Shown: positions 52,901-61,816, counted from the first letter of the stretch. The stretch is 64,000 nucleotides of DNA from an uncultured Prevotellaceae bacterium (GCA_902784615.1 CACZVN010000015.1:1-64000); one strand, 5' to 3'. Made by a program: numbers and translations. Notes: generated by a model not told the origin, from the sequence alone.

Positions 52901-52913
52901 TGACAACTTGTCA
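52901..52913. promoter_or_regulatory. Palindrome between groS and sppA (candidate operator)
   Basis: TGACAACTTGTCA is a 13-base palindrome around a central C, lying about 124 bases upstream of groS and about 53 bases upstream of the sppA -7 element. No known Bacteroidetes heat-shock operator is claimed; it is listed because the surrounding intergenic region is otherwise plain. Confidence 0.3.
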
Positions 52914-52965
52914 GCGTAAAGAAAAATTTTTTGCCCAACTTATGTCATACTTCAAAAATAATTTG

Positions 52966-52973
52966 TACCTTTG
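52966..52973 (+). promoter_or_regulatory. Promoter -7 element of the sppA-lpxK-punA-thiL operon
   Basis: TACCTTTG fits TAnnTTTG and lies 32 bases before the chosen sppA ATG. A TTTG -33 at the ideal spacing was not seen. Confidence 0.5.
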
Positions 52974-53004
52974 CCGCAGTTACGTAACAATAAACCAACT
53001 TAGC

Positions 53005-54813
53005 ATGAAACAATTCTTTAAAATGACACTTGCCACAGTCTGTGGTATTGCCATCTTTTTGCTGATAACCGGCTTCTTCCTGGTTATCTCCTTGGCAGGT
53101 ATGCTTGCCAGCGACTCGGCATCGACCAAAGTAAAGGAAAACTCCGTGTTTGTCATCAAACTCAATGGTACTATCAGCGAGCGCGCTGAGGAAGACTCTC
53201 CGTTGAATGCCCTCATGGGCATGGGCGACATGAGTGCCATGGGACTCGACGACCTGATTGCCAGCATCCGCAAGGCCAAGGACAACGACGACATCAAGGG
53301 TATCTACCTGGAGGGCGGAGCACTCTCCTTCGACGCACCCGCCACAGCCCAGCAGTTGCGCGACGCTTTGAAGGACTTCAAGCAGAGTGGCAAGTGGATC
53401 GTGGCCTACGCCGACCAGTATTACCAGGCCTCCTACTACGTAGCCTCGGTGGCCGACAACGTCTATCTGAACGACCATGGCGCCATCGACTTCAAGGGTC
53501 TTGGTGGCAAAGGCGAGTATATGAAGGGATTGTACGACAAACTTGGCATCAAATACCAGGTGGCCAAGGTGGGTAAATATAAGAGTTATGTGGAGAGCAA
53601 CACGCTGACAGGCATGAGCAACTATGACCGTGAGCAGCGTGAGGCTTATCTGAACGGCATCTGGAACTACTGGGTGAAGGAGATCGCCGAGGGCCGTAAG
53701 GCAAAGGTCGAAGACCTGAACCAGTTGGCCAACGACAGTATCATGGCCTTCGCCAACACGAAGGACTATGTCACCGCCAAGCTCATCGACAAGATCCTGT
53801 TCCCAGAGGAGATCAAGGCCGAGATCAAGAACCGCCTGAAACTCGGCAAGGACGACGAGATCCCGCAACTGACCCTCTCCGACATGCTCAACGTGAAGTC
53901 GAAGAAGGAGAAGGAAGGCGATAAGATAGCCATCTACTATGCCTATGGCAGCATCGTCGATAGCGAGACGATGAACCTGCTGCAGGGCGGTGGCCACAGT
54001 ATCGTGGGCAGGAGCACGGCAGAGGACCTGCGCAAGCTGGCTGACGACGACGACGTGAAGGCCGTGGTGTTCCGCGTGAACTCGGGTGGCGGCAGTGCCG
54101 TAGCCTCTGAACAGATCCGCCACGCCCTCAAACTGCTGAAAGCCAAGAAACCCCTCGTTGTCTCGATGGGCGGTATGGCAGCCTCTGGCGGCTACTGGAT
54201 CAGTTCTCCCGCCAACTATATCTTTGCTGAGCCAACCACCATCACCGGTAGTATCGGCATCTTCGGACTGATTCCCAACTTCAGCGGACTGGTCACCGAC
54301 AAACTCGGTGTCACCTTCGACGGTGTGACCACCCATAAGTTTACCGACTACGAGCAGGACCTCATTCTGGGCAAGAACACCGACGAGGTCATGAAGCACA
54401 TGCAGACCTTTATAGAACAAGGTTACCAGGACTTCCTCAACATCGTGTCCGAGGGTCGTGGCATGAAGCCTGCACAGGTGGATTCCATCGGTCAGGGTCG
54501 TGTATGGCTCGCCACTGATGCCCTGAACATCAAACTCGTGGATAAACTCGGCAGTCTCGACGACGCAGTGAAGAAGGCCGCCGAACTGGCCAAACTCAAG
54601 GATTATTATTCTGAGGCCTACCCTGGCAAGGGCAGTTGGCTCGACAGTTTCATGCCAAAGGAGGATAAGGGCACCTATCTCGACAGCAAGTTGCAGGAAG
54701 AACTGAAGGCCCTCCTCGGCGACCTCTACGAGCCGCTGATGGAGATCCGCCAGACCGTCAAGGACGGCAGTCATATCCAGGCCAGAATACTTGACGATGT
54801 CAGAGTGAAGTAA
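53005..54813 (+). CDS. sppA: Signal peptide peptidase SppA, 67-kDa type
   Basis: The ATG at 53005 (MKQFFKMTLATVCGIAIFLLITGFFLVIS) is chosen because the frame extends upstream through the promoter core at 52966. The 602-residue protein has one N-terminal membrane anchor and two S49 peptidase halves. The catalytic Ser is in GGMAASGGYWISSPANYIFA and the Lys in the N-terminal half (YYVASVADNVYLND region), followed by EPTTITGSIGIFG. It is a membrane serine protease that degrades cleaved signal peptides. It lies 5 bases before lpxK. Confidence 0.95.
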   Translation: MKQFFKMTLATVCGIAIFLLITGFFLVISLAGMLASDSASTKVKENSVFVIKLNGTISERAEEDSPLNALMGMGDMSAMGLDDLIASIRKAKDNDDIKGIYLEGGALSFDAPATAQQLRDALKDFKQSGKWIVAYADQYYQASYYVASVADNVYLNDHGAIDFKGLGGKGEYMKGLYDKLGIKYQVAKVGKYKSYVESNTLTGMSNYDREQREAYLNGIWNYWVKEIAEGRKAKVEDLNQLANDSIMAFANTKDYVTAKLIDKILFPEEIKAEIKNRLKLGKDDEIPQLTLSDMLNVKSKKEKEGDKIAIYYAYGSIVDSETMNLLQGGGHSIVGRSTAEDLRKLADDDDVKAVVFRVNSGGGSAVASEQIRHALKLLKAKKPLVVSMGGMAASGGYWISSPANYIFAEPTTITGSIGIFGLIPNFSGLVTDKLGVTFDGVTTHKFTDYEQDLILGKNTDEVMKHMQTFIEQGYQDFLNIVSEGRGMKPAQVDSIGQGRVWLATDALNIKLVDKLGSLDDAVKKAAELAKLKDYYSEAYPGKGSWLDSFMPKEDKGTYLDSKLQEELKALLGDLYEPLMEIRQTVKDGSHIQARILDDVRVK

Positions 54814-54818
54814 GACGG

Positions 54819-56015
54819 ATGAACGACAGAATAGAAGGTGATCTCATCAGCATCAACAAGTCGTTACGGCCGCTGAGTTGGCTGTACGGCCTGGTGGTAG
54901 GCTGCAGGAACATGCTTTTCGAGATGGGTATTCTGAAGAGCCGTTCCTTCACCGTGCCCGTCATCTCCGTGGGAAATATCACCGTCGGTGGCACGGGCAA
55001 GACCCCCCATGTGGAGTATCTCATCCGTCTGCTGAAGGACAAGGCGAAGGTAGCCGTACTCAGCCGGGGGTACAAGCGGAAGAGCCATGGTTTCGTATTG
55101 GCAGGGAAGGAAACCACCATGCGGGACATCGGTGACGAACCCTTCCAGATGTTGCAGAAATTCCCCGATATTACCGTGGCGGTCGATAAGAAACGTACCA
55201 GAGGCATCGACAAACTGACCAGTGGCAATTACGTTGACGGCATCGATGTCGTCCTGCTCGACGATGCTTTCCAGCACCGTTATGTCAAGCCAGGCATCAA
55301 CATCCTGCTCGTCGATTACCACCGTCTGGTTATCTACGACGAACTGCTACCGTCAGGCCGACTCCGCGAACCCGTCAAGGGCAAGGACAGGGCAGACATC
55401 GTGATTATCACCAAATGTCCGACAGACCTGAAGCCCATGGAGTTCCGTGTCATCACCAAGGCCATGGGCCTCTATCCCTACCAGCAGCTCTATTTCTCCA
55501 CGCATGAGTATGAGGCGCCCCGCCCCGTCTTCCCTGAGACGGCAAAACCAGACAAACTTGCAGGACTAACCGACCTGAAGGGCAAGAACATCCTTCTGCT
55601 CACAGGTATCGCCTCCCCCGAGCAGATGCTAAAAGACCTCCAGGCCTATACCGACAAGATCACCCCACTGACCTTCGGCGACCACCATCATTTCAAGCAA
55701 AAGGATGTGGAGCGCATCAACGAGGCTTTCGCCGCCCTCCCCTCACCCAAGGTGATCATCACGACAGAGAAAGACGCCTGTCGCCTGACCGTTGCCGAGG
55801 GATTAAGCGACGATGTCAGACAGGCCCTCTATGTACTGCCCATCCACGTGAAGATATTACAGGATCAAGAAGAGCAATTCCATCAAAGAATTATCAAATA
55901 TGTACGAAAGAATACAAGAAACAGCGTTATGGCTAAAGGCAAGGATGACCACCTCCCCAACTACAGCAATAGTGCTGGGAACAGGCCTCGGACAATTAGC
56001 TTCCGAAATAACTGA
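54819..56015 (+). CDS. lpxK: Tetraacyldisaccharide 4'-kinase LpxK
   Basis: The 398-residue protein has the LpxK P-loop in ISVGNITVGGTGKTPHVEYL and the following motifs VLSRGYKRKSHGF, IGDEPFQML and VVLLDDAFQHRYVKP (DDGFQH variant). It phosphorylates the lipid A precursor at the inner-membrane surface in the sixth step of the Raetz pathway. The reading frame runs 116 bases into punA in another frame, adding a Lys/Asn-rich tail that is unlikely to be structured. Orthologues stop near 370 residues, so the C-terminus is probably a run-on. Confidence 0.93.
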   Translation: MNDRIEGDLISINKSLRPLSWLYGLVVGCRNMLFEMGILKSRSFTVPVISVGNITVGGTGKTPHVEYLIRLLKDKAKVAVLSRGYKRKSHGFVLAGKETTMRDIGDEPFQMLQKFPDITVAVDKKRTRGIDKLTSGNYVDGIDVVLLDDAFQHRYVKPGINILLVDYHRLVIYDELLPSGRLREPVKGKDRADIVIITKCPTDLKPMEFRVITKAMGLYPYQQLYFSTHEYEAPRPVFPETAKPDKLAGLTDLKGKNILLLTGIASPEQMLKDLQAYTDKITPLTFGDHHHFKQKDVERINEAFAALPSPKVIITTEKDACRLTVAEGLSDDVRQALYVLPIHVKILQDQEEQFHQRIIKYVRKNTRNSVMAKGKDDHLPNYSNSAGNRPRTISFRNN

Positions 56016-56712
56016 CACCTACGAGTTTCCCTATCAGGACATCCCCAACTTTCCCGTCTCCACGGTGGAGGGGCATTCCGGCAAACTGATCTTCGGCAAG
56101 CTGGGAGGCATCGACATCATGGCCATGCAGGGCCGCTTCCACTTCTACGAGGGCTACTCGATGAAGGAGGTTACCTTCCCCGTGCGCGTGATGTATGAGT
56201 TAGGTATCAAGACCCTCTTCGTGTCGAATGCCGCTGGCGGCATGAACCCCCAGTTCAAGATCGGCGACCTGATGATCATCACCGACCATATCAATTTCTT
56301 CCCCGAGCATCCGCTCCGTGGCAAGAACTTCCCCACAGGTCCCCGCTTCCCGGATATGCACGAGCCCTACGACCTGTCGCTGGTGGCACTGGCCGACAAA
56401 ATCGCCGAGGAGAAGGGCATCAAGGTGCAGCATGGCGTCTATGTCGGCGTACAGGGTCCCACCTTCGAGACCCCGGCAGAATACAGAATGTACCACCTGT
56501 TGGGTGGTGATGCCGTCGGCATGTCCACCATACCCGAAGTCATCGTGGCCCATCACTGTGGCATCCGCACCTTCGGTGTCTCCGTCATCACCGACCTTGG
56601 CGGCTTCGACGATCCCGTAGAGGTCAGCCACGAGGAGGTACAGGAGGCTGCCAACATGGCACAACCGCTGATGACGGAGATCATGCGAGAAATGATTAAG
56701 AGGAGTATATAG
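55900..56712 (+). CDS. punA: Purine nucleoside phosphorylase (PNP-I)
   Basis: The 270-residue protein has AIVLGTGLGQLASEI, VEGHSGKLIFGKLGG, GRFHFYEGYSMKEVTFPVRV, FVSNAAGGMNPQFKIGD and GPTFETPAEYRMYHLLGGDAVGMSTIPEVIVA. These are the trimeric high-molecular-mass PNP signatures, with the Glu and Asn that select guanine and hypoxanthine nucleosides. It cleaves purine nucleosides with phosphate in salvage. Its start lies inside lpxK. thiL follows after 21 bases. Confidence 0.95.
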   Translation: MYERIQETALWLKARMTTSPTTAIVLGTGLGQLASEITDTYEFPYQDIPNFPVSTVEGHSGKLIFGKLGGIDIMAMQGRFHFYEGYSMKEVTFPVRVMYELGIKTLFVSNAAGGMNPQFKIGDLMIITDHINFFPEHPLRGKNFPTGPRFPDMHEPYDLSLVALADKIAEEKGIKVQHGVYVGVQGPTFETPAEYRMYHLLGGDAVGMSTIPEVIVAHHCGIRTFGVSVITDLGGFDDPVEVSHEEVQEAANMAQPLMTEIMREMIKRSI

Positions 56713-56733
56713 TTTTAAAGATTAGAGATTAGC

Positions 56734-57798
56734 GTGGAAATAGCAAAACTTGGTGAGTTTGGTCTCATCGACCGTCTCACGAAAGACATAGAGATCAAGA
56801 ATGAGAGTACGAAATACGGCGTAGGCGACGACTGCGCCGTGCTCTCCTACCCCGACAAGGAAGTGCTCGTCACCACCGACCTGCTGATGGAAGGCGTACA
56901 CTTCGACCTGACCTACATCGACCTCAAGCATCTCGGCTATAAGAGTGCCATGGTGAATATCAGCGACGTGTTCGCCATGAACGGCACGCCCCGCCAGATC
57001 ACCGTCTCGCTGGCCATCAGCAAACGGTTCACGGTCGAGGATCTCGAAGAATTCTATGCCGGTCTGAAACTGGCCTGCGACAAGTGGAACGTCGATATCG
57101 TCGGTGGCGACACCACCTCTTCCTATACAGGCCTGGCCATCTCGATCACCTGTATCGGTGAGGCCCGCAAAGAGGATATCGTCTATCGCAACGGTGCGAA
57201 GAACACCGATCTCGTCTGCGTGAGTGGTGACCTCGGAGCCGCCTATATGGGACTCCAGTTGCTGGAGCGCGAGAAGAGCGTGTATTACCAACAGGTAGAG
57301 GAGGCCAAGAAGAAGGGCGACAAGCGCGCCCTGGAGGAACTCGCCCATTTCCAGCCCGAGTTCAGCGGTAAGGAATACCTCCTGCAGCGCCAACTCCAGA
57401 CCGAGGCCCGTGGCGACATCATCCAGAAACTCCGCGAGGCAGGCATCCGTCCCACCGCCATGATGGACATCAGCGACGGTCTCTCCTCCGAACTCATGCA
57501 TATCTGCAAACAGTCGGGCGTCGGCTGCCGCATCTATGAGAAGAACATCCCCATCGACTACCAGACCGCCGTCATGGCCGAGGAGATGAATATGAACGTC
57601 ACCACCTGCGCCCTCAACGGTGGCGAGGACTACGAACTGCTCTTCACCGTTCCCATAGGCGATCACGAGAAAATCGAGCAGATCGAGGGTATCAAACTCA
57701 TCGGCCACATCACTGACGAGAAATTCGGCAAGGTGCTCGTAACCCGTGACAATCAGGAGTTTGAACTCAAAGCGCAGGGCTGGAATCCACTGTCTTGA
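56734..57798 (+). CDS. thiL: Thiamine-monophosphate kinase ThiL, GTG start
   Basis: The 354-residue product begins at a GTG (56734) because the conserved start EIAKLGEFGLIDRLTK requires it and no in-frame ATG lies upstream. It has GVGDDCAVLSY, TTDLLMEGVHFDL, SDVFAMNGTPRQITVSLAI, VGGDTTSS and DISDGLSSEL, the ATP/Mg-binding Asp clusters of the ThiL/PurM fold. It phosphorylates thiamine monophosphate to the diphosphate. A helical insertion of about 60 residues (RALEELAHFQPEFSGKEYLLQ) is typical of the Bacteroidetes version. It is the last gene of the operon. Confidence 0.93.
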   Translation: MEIAKLGEFGLIDRLTKDIEIKNESTKYGVGDDCAVLSYPDKEVLVTTDLLMEGVHFDLTYIDLKHLGYKSAMVNISDVFAMNGTPRQITVSLAISKRFTVEDLEEFYAGLKLACDKWNVDIVGGDTTSSYTGLAISITCIGEARKEDIVYRNGAKNTDLVCVSGDLGAAYMGLQLLEREKSVYYQQVEEAKKKGDKRALEELAHFQPEFSGKEYLLQRQLQTEARGDIIQKLREAGIRPTAMMDISDGLSSELMHICKQSGVGCRIYEKNIPIDYQTAVMAEEMNMNVTTCALNGGEDYELLFTVPIGDHEKIEQIEGIKLIGHITDEKFGKVLVTRDNQEFELKAQGWNPLS

Positions 57799-57828
57799 TA
57801 ACATTTTTCGAAAATATTTCCTAAAATA

Positions 57829-57860
57829 TTTGGTAGGTTCAAAAAATGTTCGTACCTTTG
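57829..57860 (+). promoter_or_regulatory. Strong tRNA-Phe promoter
   Basis: TTTG (57829-57832), a 20-base spacer and TACCTTTG (57853-57860) match the Bacteroidetes consensus TTTG-N19-21-TAnnTTTG almost exactly. The tRNA begins 34 bases downstream. Confidence 0.8.
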
Positions 57861-57894
57861 CACCCGCAAAACGAAAGGATTGTAGAAACCGCAT

Positions 57895-57967
57895 GGTGCC
57901 TTAGCTCAGTTGGTAGAGCATCGGACTGAAAATCCGTGTGTCCCCGGTTCGATTCCTGGAGGTACCA
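57895..57967 (+). tRNA. tRNA-Phe (GAA)
   Basis: The 73-base cloverleaf has GGTGCCT pairing with AGGTACC (one G-U), a D loop CTCAGTTGGTAGAG, anticodon loop CTGAAAA with anticodon GAA, and a T arm containing GGTTCGATTCC. The terminal CCA is not encoded; the discriminator A is followed by CT. It has its own strong promoter. Confidence 0.95.
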
Positions 57968-58009
57968 CTCCTCCTTTCATTAGCCCGGTTCCTAAACAAA
58001 CTAAAAGTC

Positions 58010-58840
58010 ATGGGAATAGTTATTGGTATTGACGTGGGTATCTCCACCACCAAGATTGTTGGAATCAAGAACGGTAAGATCTCAGCACCGATCAGTATTA
58101 CGGCTGCCGATCCCATCACCTCGCTTTACGGTGCCTTCGGCAAGTACCTGCACGACAACGACATCGACCTGAAGGATGTCGAGCAGGTGATGCTCACGGG
58201 CGTAGGCGCTGCCTATATTGACACGCCCATCTACGGACTGCCCACGGCGAAGTCCGAGGAGTTCGTGGCCGACGGTCTCGGTGCCCGCTATGAGTCGAAG
58301 CTCGACCATACGATCGTCGTCTCGATGGGAACAGGTACCTCGTTCGTGAAGTGCGACGGTGACGACATGCGCCATATCGGCGGTATCGGCGTCGGAGGCG
58401 GTACGCTGAAAGGTCTGGCGCGCATCATGCTCAACACGGGTGATATCAAGCAGGTGGCCGAACTGGCCAAACTGGGCAATATCCGTAACATCGACCTCAC
58501 CATCGGCGACATCACCACCCAGCCGCTGCCCGGACTGCCCATGGACACCACGGCTTCCAACTTCGCCAATGCCCAGACCAATGCCACGAAAGAGGACATC
58601 GCCGCCGGACTCATCAAGATGGTGCTCCAGTCGATAGGCTCAGCCGCCTGGCTCGCCTCCTTAGGCAGCGACATCCGTGACTTCGTGCTCATCGGCAAGT
58701 TGTCGAAACTCCCCCAGTGCAAGGAAGTGTTCCCCGCCCTGGAGAAGCTCTACGACATCCGCTTCCACATTCCCAAGCATTCCGAGTACTGCACCGCCAT
58801 CGGTGCCGCCCTCGATTACACCATTAATGGTAAGGGGTAA
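58010..58840 (+). CDS. coaW: Type II pantothenate kinase
   Basis: I choose the ATG at 58010 (MGIVIGIDVGISTTKIVGIK), where the ASKHA phosphate-1 motif GIDVGISTTK begins; the frame extends back into the tRNA. The 276-residue protein also has SMGTGTSFV (phosphate-2) and a GGIGVGGGTLKGLARIM segment, matching type II PanK. It phosphorylates pantothenate in the first step of CoA synthesis. It starts 42 bases after tRNA-Phe and may share its transcript. It ends base-to-base with the convergent phosphatase. Confidence 0.88.
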   Translation: MGIVIGIDVGISTTKIVGIKNGKISAPISITAADPITSLYGAFGKYLHDNDIDLKDVEQVMLTGVGAAYIDTPIYGLPTAKSEEFVADGLGARYESKLDHTIVVSMGTGTSFVKCDGDDMRHIGGIGVGGGTLKGLARIMLNTGDIKQVAELAKLGNIRNIDLTIGDITTQPLPGLPMDTTASNFANAQTNATKEDIAAGLIKMVLQSIGSAAWLASLGSDIRDFVLIGKLSKLPQCKEVFPALEKLYDIRFHIPKHSEYCTAIGAALDYTINGKG

Positions 58841-60247
58841 TTAATTTGCTACGATCTTTTTCCCTCCGACAATGTTAACACCGCGCTGGAGGGTGTCAAG
58901 CCGTTGACCCTGCAGGTTGTAGATGTCTGCAGGCTGCGAGGCTGCTTCAGGCTGGGTGGCAGACCTGACAGTCGTCGGCGCATCCTCGATGGCATCGTAC
59001 TCTGCCATGACATTGCCCATCTGTGTATCAAGGTCGGACAGACGGTAAAGACCATCGGCGTTGGCAGTCAGGCCCTCGATAGTGACAGGCAGGACCATGG
59101 GCGGCACATCGAGCGAGAGCAGCGTGCGACCTTGCAACTGCTGGACCGCCTGATATACCAGATTCACAGCAACATAGTCCTCCGTGCCGTCGCTCCACTT
59201 CTCGAAGACCAGTTTCGATCCGATGGGTGTGTGCAGTTCCAGGGCGTTCTCCGTCTCAGGGAACTGGAAACCGAGAGCAGCACCGATGCTTGCCAGATTG
59301 CTGTCATGCCCACAGAGGAACATGAACTTGCGACCGCTGTTGTTCAGTTCCTCGCGGATGCGGCTCACCAGCGGATAGGCCAGGTTGACAGCGGCAGCGT
59401 GGGTGGTGAAGAGCAGGCCGTCATAGACCTCCTTCACGGCGCAGATGTCTCGCCACTGCTCCATGGTCAGCGCATGACCGAAGGCAGAGAAATCCTCGCT
59501 TTCATAGCACTGCAGTACCAGCGCATCGGCCACGCTGTTGGCCAGCGTATAGCCGCCGCTCATCTTCGGTTCATCACCCTTCTCTATCTTGAACTGTGTG
59601 TCGTCGTACCAGAAGTGCGTCGTGTCATTCTGTGCGGCCGGCGAGTGTGCCATGTCGAGCACCTCTTCCATCAGTGTCAGCGTGGGTTGCTGAGCAGCCA
59701 TCCACGCCTCGGGGCCACCGTGCATCGCCTGCATCTCAGCGAGCACCTGTTCGCGGTACGCGTCGTTCATCTTCGTGAACTGGGGCGTAAACACGGGATC
59801 CATCTTGTCCTCTTCGTACTTGTGGGTTATCTCCACGTTGGCGAAGGGCAAGAATCCGGCCGAGAAGTATTTCGCCGTGGCAAACGTGCGCTGCCGCGAG
59901 TTGGCATAGAACAGCACCTCGTCGCCCTCGGGCCGGTAGTTGTCGAGCAACAGGCCTTCTTCGACGACCCACTTGCGGAAGAACTGTCCCATCTCTGTCT
60001 CTAAGACACCGCCACGTAGCGACAGCTGACTGCCCGGTGACGACCATGCGAACCACTCGTAGGGCGTCACCCGCTGATAGGCAGCGCCCGATGACAGCGG
60101 TGATCGGATGTTATGGCGGCTCATCACCACCACCTCCTTCAGTTCATACCTTGCGCGGAAGTCGTCTGAGCGTTTCGTCTGTGCCAATACGTTTGTGCCG
60201 CTGAGTGTCAGGATGGCGGCGAGCATCCATAGTTTTGTCTTAATCAT
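58841..60247 (-). CDS. Exported histidine acid phosphatase family protein
   Basis: The ATG at 60247 (MIKTKLWMLAAILTLSGTNVLAQ) gives a signal peptide and lies 23 bases after the promoter core. The product has 468 residues. The active-site motif reads SRHNIRSPLS, with Asn where most histidine acid phosphatases have Gly (RHGxRxP). LCGHDSNLASIG supplies the HD proton donor. The C-terminus IYNLQGQRLDTLQRGVNIVGGKKIV is a tag seen on many exported Prevotellaceae proteins. Likely a periplasmic or surface phosphomonoesterase, possibly acting on sugar phosphates or phytate. It is convergent with coaW. Confidence 0.85.
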   Translation of the reverse strand: MIKTKLWMLAAILTLSGTNVLAQTKRSDDFRARYELKEVVVMSRHNIRSPLSSGAAYQRVTPYEWFAWSSPGSQLSLRGGVLETEMGQFFRKWVVEEGLLLDNYRPEGDEVLFYANSRQRTFATAKYFSAGFLPFANVEITHKYEEDKMDPVFTPQFTKMNDAYREQVLAEMQAMHGGPEAWMAAQQPTLTLMEEVLDMAHSPAAQNDTTHFWYDDTQFKIEKGDEPKMSGGYTLANSVADALVLQCYESEDFSAFGHALTMEQWRDICAVKEVYDGLLFTTHAAAVNLAYPLVSRIREELNNSGRKFMFLCGHDSNLASIGAALGFQFPETENALELHTPIGSKLVFEKWSDGTEDYVAVNLVYQAVQQLQGRTLLSLDVPPMVLPVTIEGLTANADGLYRLSDLDTQMGNVMAEYDAIEDAPTTVRSATQPEAASQPADIYNLQGQRLDTLQRGVNIVGGKKIVAN

Positions 60248-60269
60248 CTTCAAATTCTCATTGACAGTA

Positions 60270-60277
60270 CAAAGATA
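60270..60277 (-). promoter_or_regulatory. Promoter -7 element of the acid phosphatase gene
   Basis: TATCTTTG on the minus strand fits TAnnTTTG and lies 22 bases before the phosphatase start at 60247. The -33 region is only T-rich. Confidence 0.5.
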
Positions 60278-60311
60278 AGAAAAATTGTTTGAAAATAACA
60301 ACGAATTTATG

Positions 60312-60950
60312 TCAATCAGAAGTATATGGATATTTATAATCCATGTCATTGAATTCCGCACGGTCTGACTTAACGGTGAGCGTCTTCTTATCAAAATTCA
60401 ATAGTTTGTCAGGATTGATGCCTAATGAATAGGTCAGCCACCATCCAGACATCTCGCTGCCCTTCATCTTAGGATGGCTACCATCAGTTACGGTGACTGC
60501 TCCCGGATGGTCACAGATCTTTTCGCCTTTGTTATTGTAAACTTTGAACGGGATTCTGGAAACACAACCGAACTCGTAGTCCTTGTCATCTTCAGGTGTC
60601 ACGTCGGACTTCTGTTCGAAATCAACCTTTAGCATGAAGTCAGCAGGCAGCTGAGAAGCAGATAATGTGCGTTTCAGCGTCCACTGCTTCTGTGTCATCT
60701 TGATAGTCTTCTCCTGCTTATTCTCATCGAGGTAGGTCACTTCCACGTCAGCCAGTTCCAGCGTGTTGGCTCCTAAGTCCACATAGTAAGTCACTTCGGC
60801 TTTGGCGGCGACATTGTCATTCGTCTTTTCCTCTTCTTTAGTCACTTCATCATCGTTGTCATCGCACGATGTCAGCGTAAAGCCGCCTATAAAGATGACG
60901 GCCATCATCCACAATCTTGTTACAAAAATCTTTTTCATATGTTGTTTCAT
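60312..60950 (-). CDS. Putative lipoprotein, unknown function
   Basis: The 212-residue protein has a lipoprotein signal (MMAVIFIGGFTLTSCDDNDDEVTKEEE; Cys near 29) and then an acidic spacer and a beta-rich domain (AEVTYYVDLGANTLELADVEVTYLDEN, WWLTYSLGIN). The ATG at 60950 overlaps the dipeptidase stop by 4 bases (ATGA), so the two are translationally coupled. A second ATG at 60938 is possible. No family is recognised; its partner is a cell-wall dipeptide enzyme, so a role at the envelope is plausible but unproved. Confidence 0.65.
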   Translation of the reverse strand: MKQHMKKIFVTRLWMMAVIFIGGFTLTSCDDNDDEVTKEEEKTNDNVAAKAEVTYYVDLGANTLELADVEVTYLDENKQEKTIKMTQKQWTLKRTLSASQLPADFMLKVDFEQKSDVTPEDDKDYEFGCVSRIPFKVYNNKGEKICDHPGAVTVTDGSHPKMKGSEMSGWWLTYSLGINPDKLLNFDKKTLTVKSDRAEFNDMDYKYPYTSD

Positions 60951-61732
60951 TTAATCTGTTTGACGGGGAAGGTGAAATAGGTATCTGGGAAAGGCTCGTC
61001 CTTCAGGGTGAAATGCCACCACTCGGTGTCGAAAGGCTTAAAGCCGTGGGCAAGCATGGCCTTGCGGAGAATCATGCGGTTCTTGAACTGCTCAGCGGTG
61101 ATGCTACGACCCTTTGGGCTCTTGCTATTATCGCCCGTGTACTGGTCTGTCTCGGGATTACCACAGAAGTCGGGGTGACTCTCAGGGCCGAACCAGTCGA
61201 AGGTGCCGCCCATGTCGAGTTCCTTTTCTGTGTTCATATCGAACAACGTCAGGTCAACGGTGCTTCCGCGTGTATGACCGCTCTTCAGACAGATATAGTC
61301 CTGAGGAAAGAGCACACTCTTCTCAAGGTCAGGATAGAAGTAGGCCTTCATCAGTGTGTCGTTCACGTCCTCGGCCCAGCGCACGAAGTGGTCCACACCC
61401 TTTTGCGGACGATAGGCATCGTAGATTTTCAATCGATAGCCCTGGGCTTTCACATCATCGCTCACGGCCCTCAGACTGTCAGCAGCCTGTTTGGTGAGCA
61501 GTGCTGTCGGCTCCTCGTAGCCGTCGATGCGCGTTCCCACAAAGTTATACGTACCGAAGTAACGGATCTCCAAGATGGCATCGGGGACCACATCCGTAAT
61601 GGTCACGAACTGACTAGCATCGTCCGTCGCGCTGACTGCCGTACTCTTCTTCGTGTCCGAAAAGCAGGACACCATCGTCATGCCGCAGATTGCCAGGATG
61701 GCGACTACGAGCCATTGAATTTGTTTCTTCAT
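60947..61732 (-). CDS. D-alanyl-D-alanine dipeptidase (VanX/DdpX-like) lipoprotein
   Basis: The ATG at 61732 (MKKQIQWLVVAILAICGMTMVSC) gives a lipoprotein signal and a 20-base leader after the promoter; the alternative at 61750 would be leaderless. The 261-residue protein has the M15D zinc motif SGHTRGSTVDLTLFD (SxHxxGxAxD) and the second zinc ligand in TEWWHFTL, plus YDAYRPQKGVDHFVRW. It hydrolyses D-Ala-D-Ala. As an envelope lipoprotein in a gut-type bacterium it more likely serves cell-wall turnover than vancomycin resistance; no van regulators are nearby. Confidence 0.88.
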   Translation of the reverse strand: MKKQIQWLVVAILAICGMTMVSCFSDTKKSTAVSATDDASQFVTITDVVPDAILEIRYFGTYNFVGTRIDGYEEPTALLTKQAADSLRAVSDDVKAQGYRLKIYDAYRPQKGVDHFVRWAEDVNDTLMKAYFYPDLEKSVLFPQDYICLKSGHTRGSTVDLTLFDMNTEKELDMGGTFDWFGPESHPDFCGNPETDQYTGDNSKSPKGRSITAEQFKNRMILRKAMLAHGFKPFDTEWWHFTLKDEPFPDTYFTFPVKQIK

Positions 61733-61758
61733 ATTTGTCAATAGATTCATTTTCGGGA

Positions 61759-61766
61759 CAAAGATA
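61759..61766 (-). promoter_or_regulatory. Promoter -7 element of the dipeptidase-lipoprotein operon
   Basis: TATCTTTG on the minus strand fits TAnnTTTG, 27 bases before the chosen start at 61732. It also supports the downstream start over the one at 61750. Confidence 0.5.
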
Positions 61767-61816
61767 TAAAATATCTTTCAAATAGCCAAATATTCTCCTG
61801 AAAAAAAGTTGTGCCC

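Noticed and set aside
52778-53004. A CIRCE heat-shock operator ahead of groSL
   Set aside because: TTAGCACTC-N9-GAGTGCTAA is absent; only the TGACAACTTGTCA palindrome is seen.
52945-54774. 609-residue minus-strand ORF across sppA
   Set aside because: It mirrors the SppA frame, has no start context, and the plus-strand protein carries the full catalytic motif.
56722-57894. 390-residue minus-strand ORF across thiL
   Set aside because: Long antisense frames arise from the biased codons of a well-conserved gene; its product shows no family features.
60947-61732. Vancomycin resistance (van) cluster
   Set aside because: Only a dipeptidase homologue is present, with no vanR/S/H/A-like neighbours; a cell-wall turnover role is more likely.
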